A DNA stretch of 64,000 nt, from contig NZ_CP054863.1 in NCBI RefSeq assembly GCF_013459645.1, positions 124,001-188,000 on the forward strand, given 5' to 3'. The notes beneath the pieces were generated by a model. It was not told where the DNA came from. It did not search any database and was given only the letters and a program-made list of their open reading frames with translations. The translations under genes and the position numbers were made by a program. Positions 63,412 to 64,000 of this stretch are shown in pieces. The first letter of the stretch is position 1, and each line of letters opens with the position of its first letter. The DNA comes from Martelella sp. NC20. GTDB taxonomy: Bacteria; Pseudomonadota; Alphaproteobacteria; Rhizobiales; Rhizobiaceae.

Positions 63412-63451
63412 TATTTTGAATATAATTACGCTGATTGGGGGATAGCGTCAA

Positions 63452-64000
63452 GTGAACGATGACACCAAGCCGAACAGCAACGCCGGAATCGAGCGGATGA
63501 TGGAGATTCTGTCCGCGCTCGAGCAGGCTCCTCACGGCCTCAGCCAGGCGCAGATCGTGGGGCAGACGGGCCTCGCCCGCTCGACGGCCTATCGCATTCT
63601 CAATTCGCTGGACCGGCACGGGATATTGCGTGAGTCATCGCCAGGCACTTACGTGTTCGGCAGCCGCCTGCTGCAGCTTGCGGAGAAAGTGACGCCGTCG
63701 ACCGGCTACTACGCAATGAGCCGGCTGCTTCAGCCGACGCTGGAACAGCTTGCCCACCATATCGGCCAGACCTGCAAGGTTTCCGTGGTCGAGTCCGGCG
63801 CGATCATGCTCATCGCCGGCGCAAGTCCAAAGCTGGCGCATGCGCTCAGCTATACGATCGGCGAGATTCTGCCCGCACATGCCGGCGCGTCGAGCAAAGT
63901 GCTGATGGCACATCTGCCCCAGGAGGAACGCAAGCGGCTCCTGAACAAACACTCCGCCCCCCTCACCGAGCGTACGATCGTCGACCGCCGCGAGTTCGAG
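63452..64000 (+). CDS. IclR family regulator of the uronate operon (3' end outside window)
   Basis: GTG start at 63452 with GGGGGAT upstream; about 182 residues visible. Winged helix GIERMMEILSALEQAPHGLSQAQIVGQTGLARSTAYRILNSLDRHGI, then the GAF-like effector domain (VSVVESGAIMLIAGA, LPAHAGASSKVLMAHLP). IclR/KdgR-type regulators control pectin and uronate genes and commonly respond to 2-keto-3-deoxygluconate, the product of UxuA. Its position and the palindromes in front of it support that. Confidence 0.88.
   Translation, partial: MNDDTKPNSNAGIERMMEILSALEQAPHGLSQAQIVGQTGLARSTAYRILNSLDRHGILRESSPGTYVFGSRLLQLAEKVTPSTGYYAMSRLLQPTLEQLAHHIGQTCKVSVVESGAIMLIAGASPKLAHALSYTIGEILPAHAGASSKVLMAHLPQEERKRLLNKHSAPLTERTIVDRREFE

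Noticed and set aside
59117..63462. Several plus-strand frames of 300-400 codons over the uxuA operon
   Set aside because: All antisense to strongly conserved transporter and uxuA genes; their translations are His/Arg/Gly-rich artefacts of GC-rich third positions.

Overview
The window reads as a high-GC alphaproteobacterial replicon, most likely Hyphomicrobiales (Rhizobiaceae-like) and probably an accessory replicon or genomic island. This is inferred from the mix of Rrf2/NsrR-type regulators, UgpC/MalK-type sugar ABC operons under LacI and IclR regulators, PadR/TetR/AraC/LysR efflux and reductase clusters, and IS families common in rhizobia. No rRNA, tRNA, CRISPR array or replication gene was seen.

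Layout. 1-2450: a partial NnrU gene divergent from an NsrR-like Rrf2 regulator, decayed remnants of a DUF305 gene and an IS701-type transposase, then rnk. 2533-2818: two nearly identical 94-bp elements with terminal inverted repeats. 3100-5100: a PadR-methyltransferase pair with a strong operator palindrome, plus IS110 and TRAP-permease remnants. 5130-13676: an efflux island around one TetR regulator. On one side lie a Tat-exported hydrolase, a small exported protein and a DHA2 MFS pump; on the other a complete RND periplasmic adaptor and HAE1 pump.

13700-39700 is a mosaic of intact genes among broken ones: a mobilisation-protein fragment joined to a HipA tail, an orphan adenine methylase, nested IS6 elements, a TSUP exporter with LysR, an IS3 fragment beside a 91-bp perfect hairpin, a methyltransferase and LysR, and a complete peptide/nickel-type ABC importer with a fused double ATPase. 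Further on come IS21-type ends and a chimeric transposase ORF, truncated DUF1989, GST and copper P-type ATPase genes, MarR with a VOC protein, a DoxX-like/DUF305 membrane protein with its own Rrf2 regulator and a 33-bp palindrome, a carotenoid-oxygenase gene, and an intact IS5-family (IS427-type) insertion sequence.

39745-48575: a redox and detoxification cluster (two SDRs, an old yellow enzyme with an in-frame amber codon, NmrA, AtaL-like, SRPBCC, and an unusual alpha/beta-hydrolase-NmrA fusion) with AraC and LysR regulators. Two promoters in it share a 20-bp motif.

48982-63351: two consecutive sugar ABC-importer operons, both on the minus strand. The first carries an isomerase/epimerase and a Gfo/Idh/MocA dehydrogenase and is divergent from a LacI regulator with twin operators. 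The second carries mannonate dehydratase (uxuA) and an RraA-fold enzyme and is divergent from an IclR regulator that runs off the window; it points to uptake and breakdown of a hexuronate-type sugar acid.

No single locus is a clearly new system. The best candidates for a closer look are the hydrolase-NmrA fusion, the Rrf2/DoxX-DUF305 module that appears intact once and decayed once, the family of short elements with a shared IS21-like terminal signature, and the RraA-fold enzyme in the uxuA operon.
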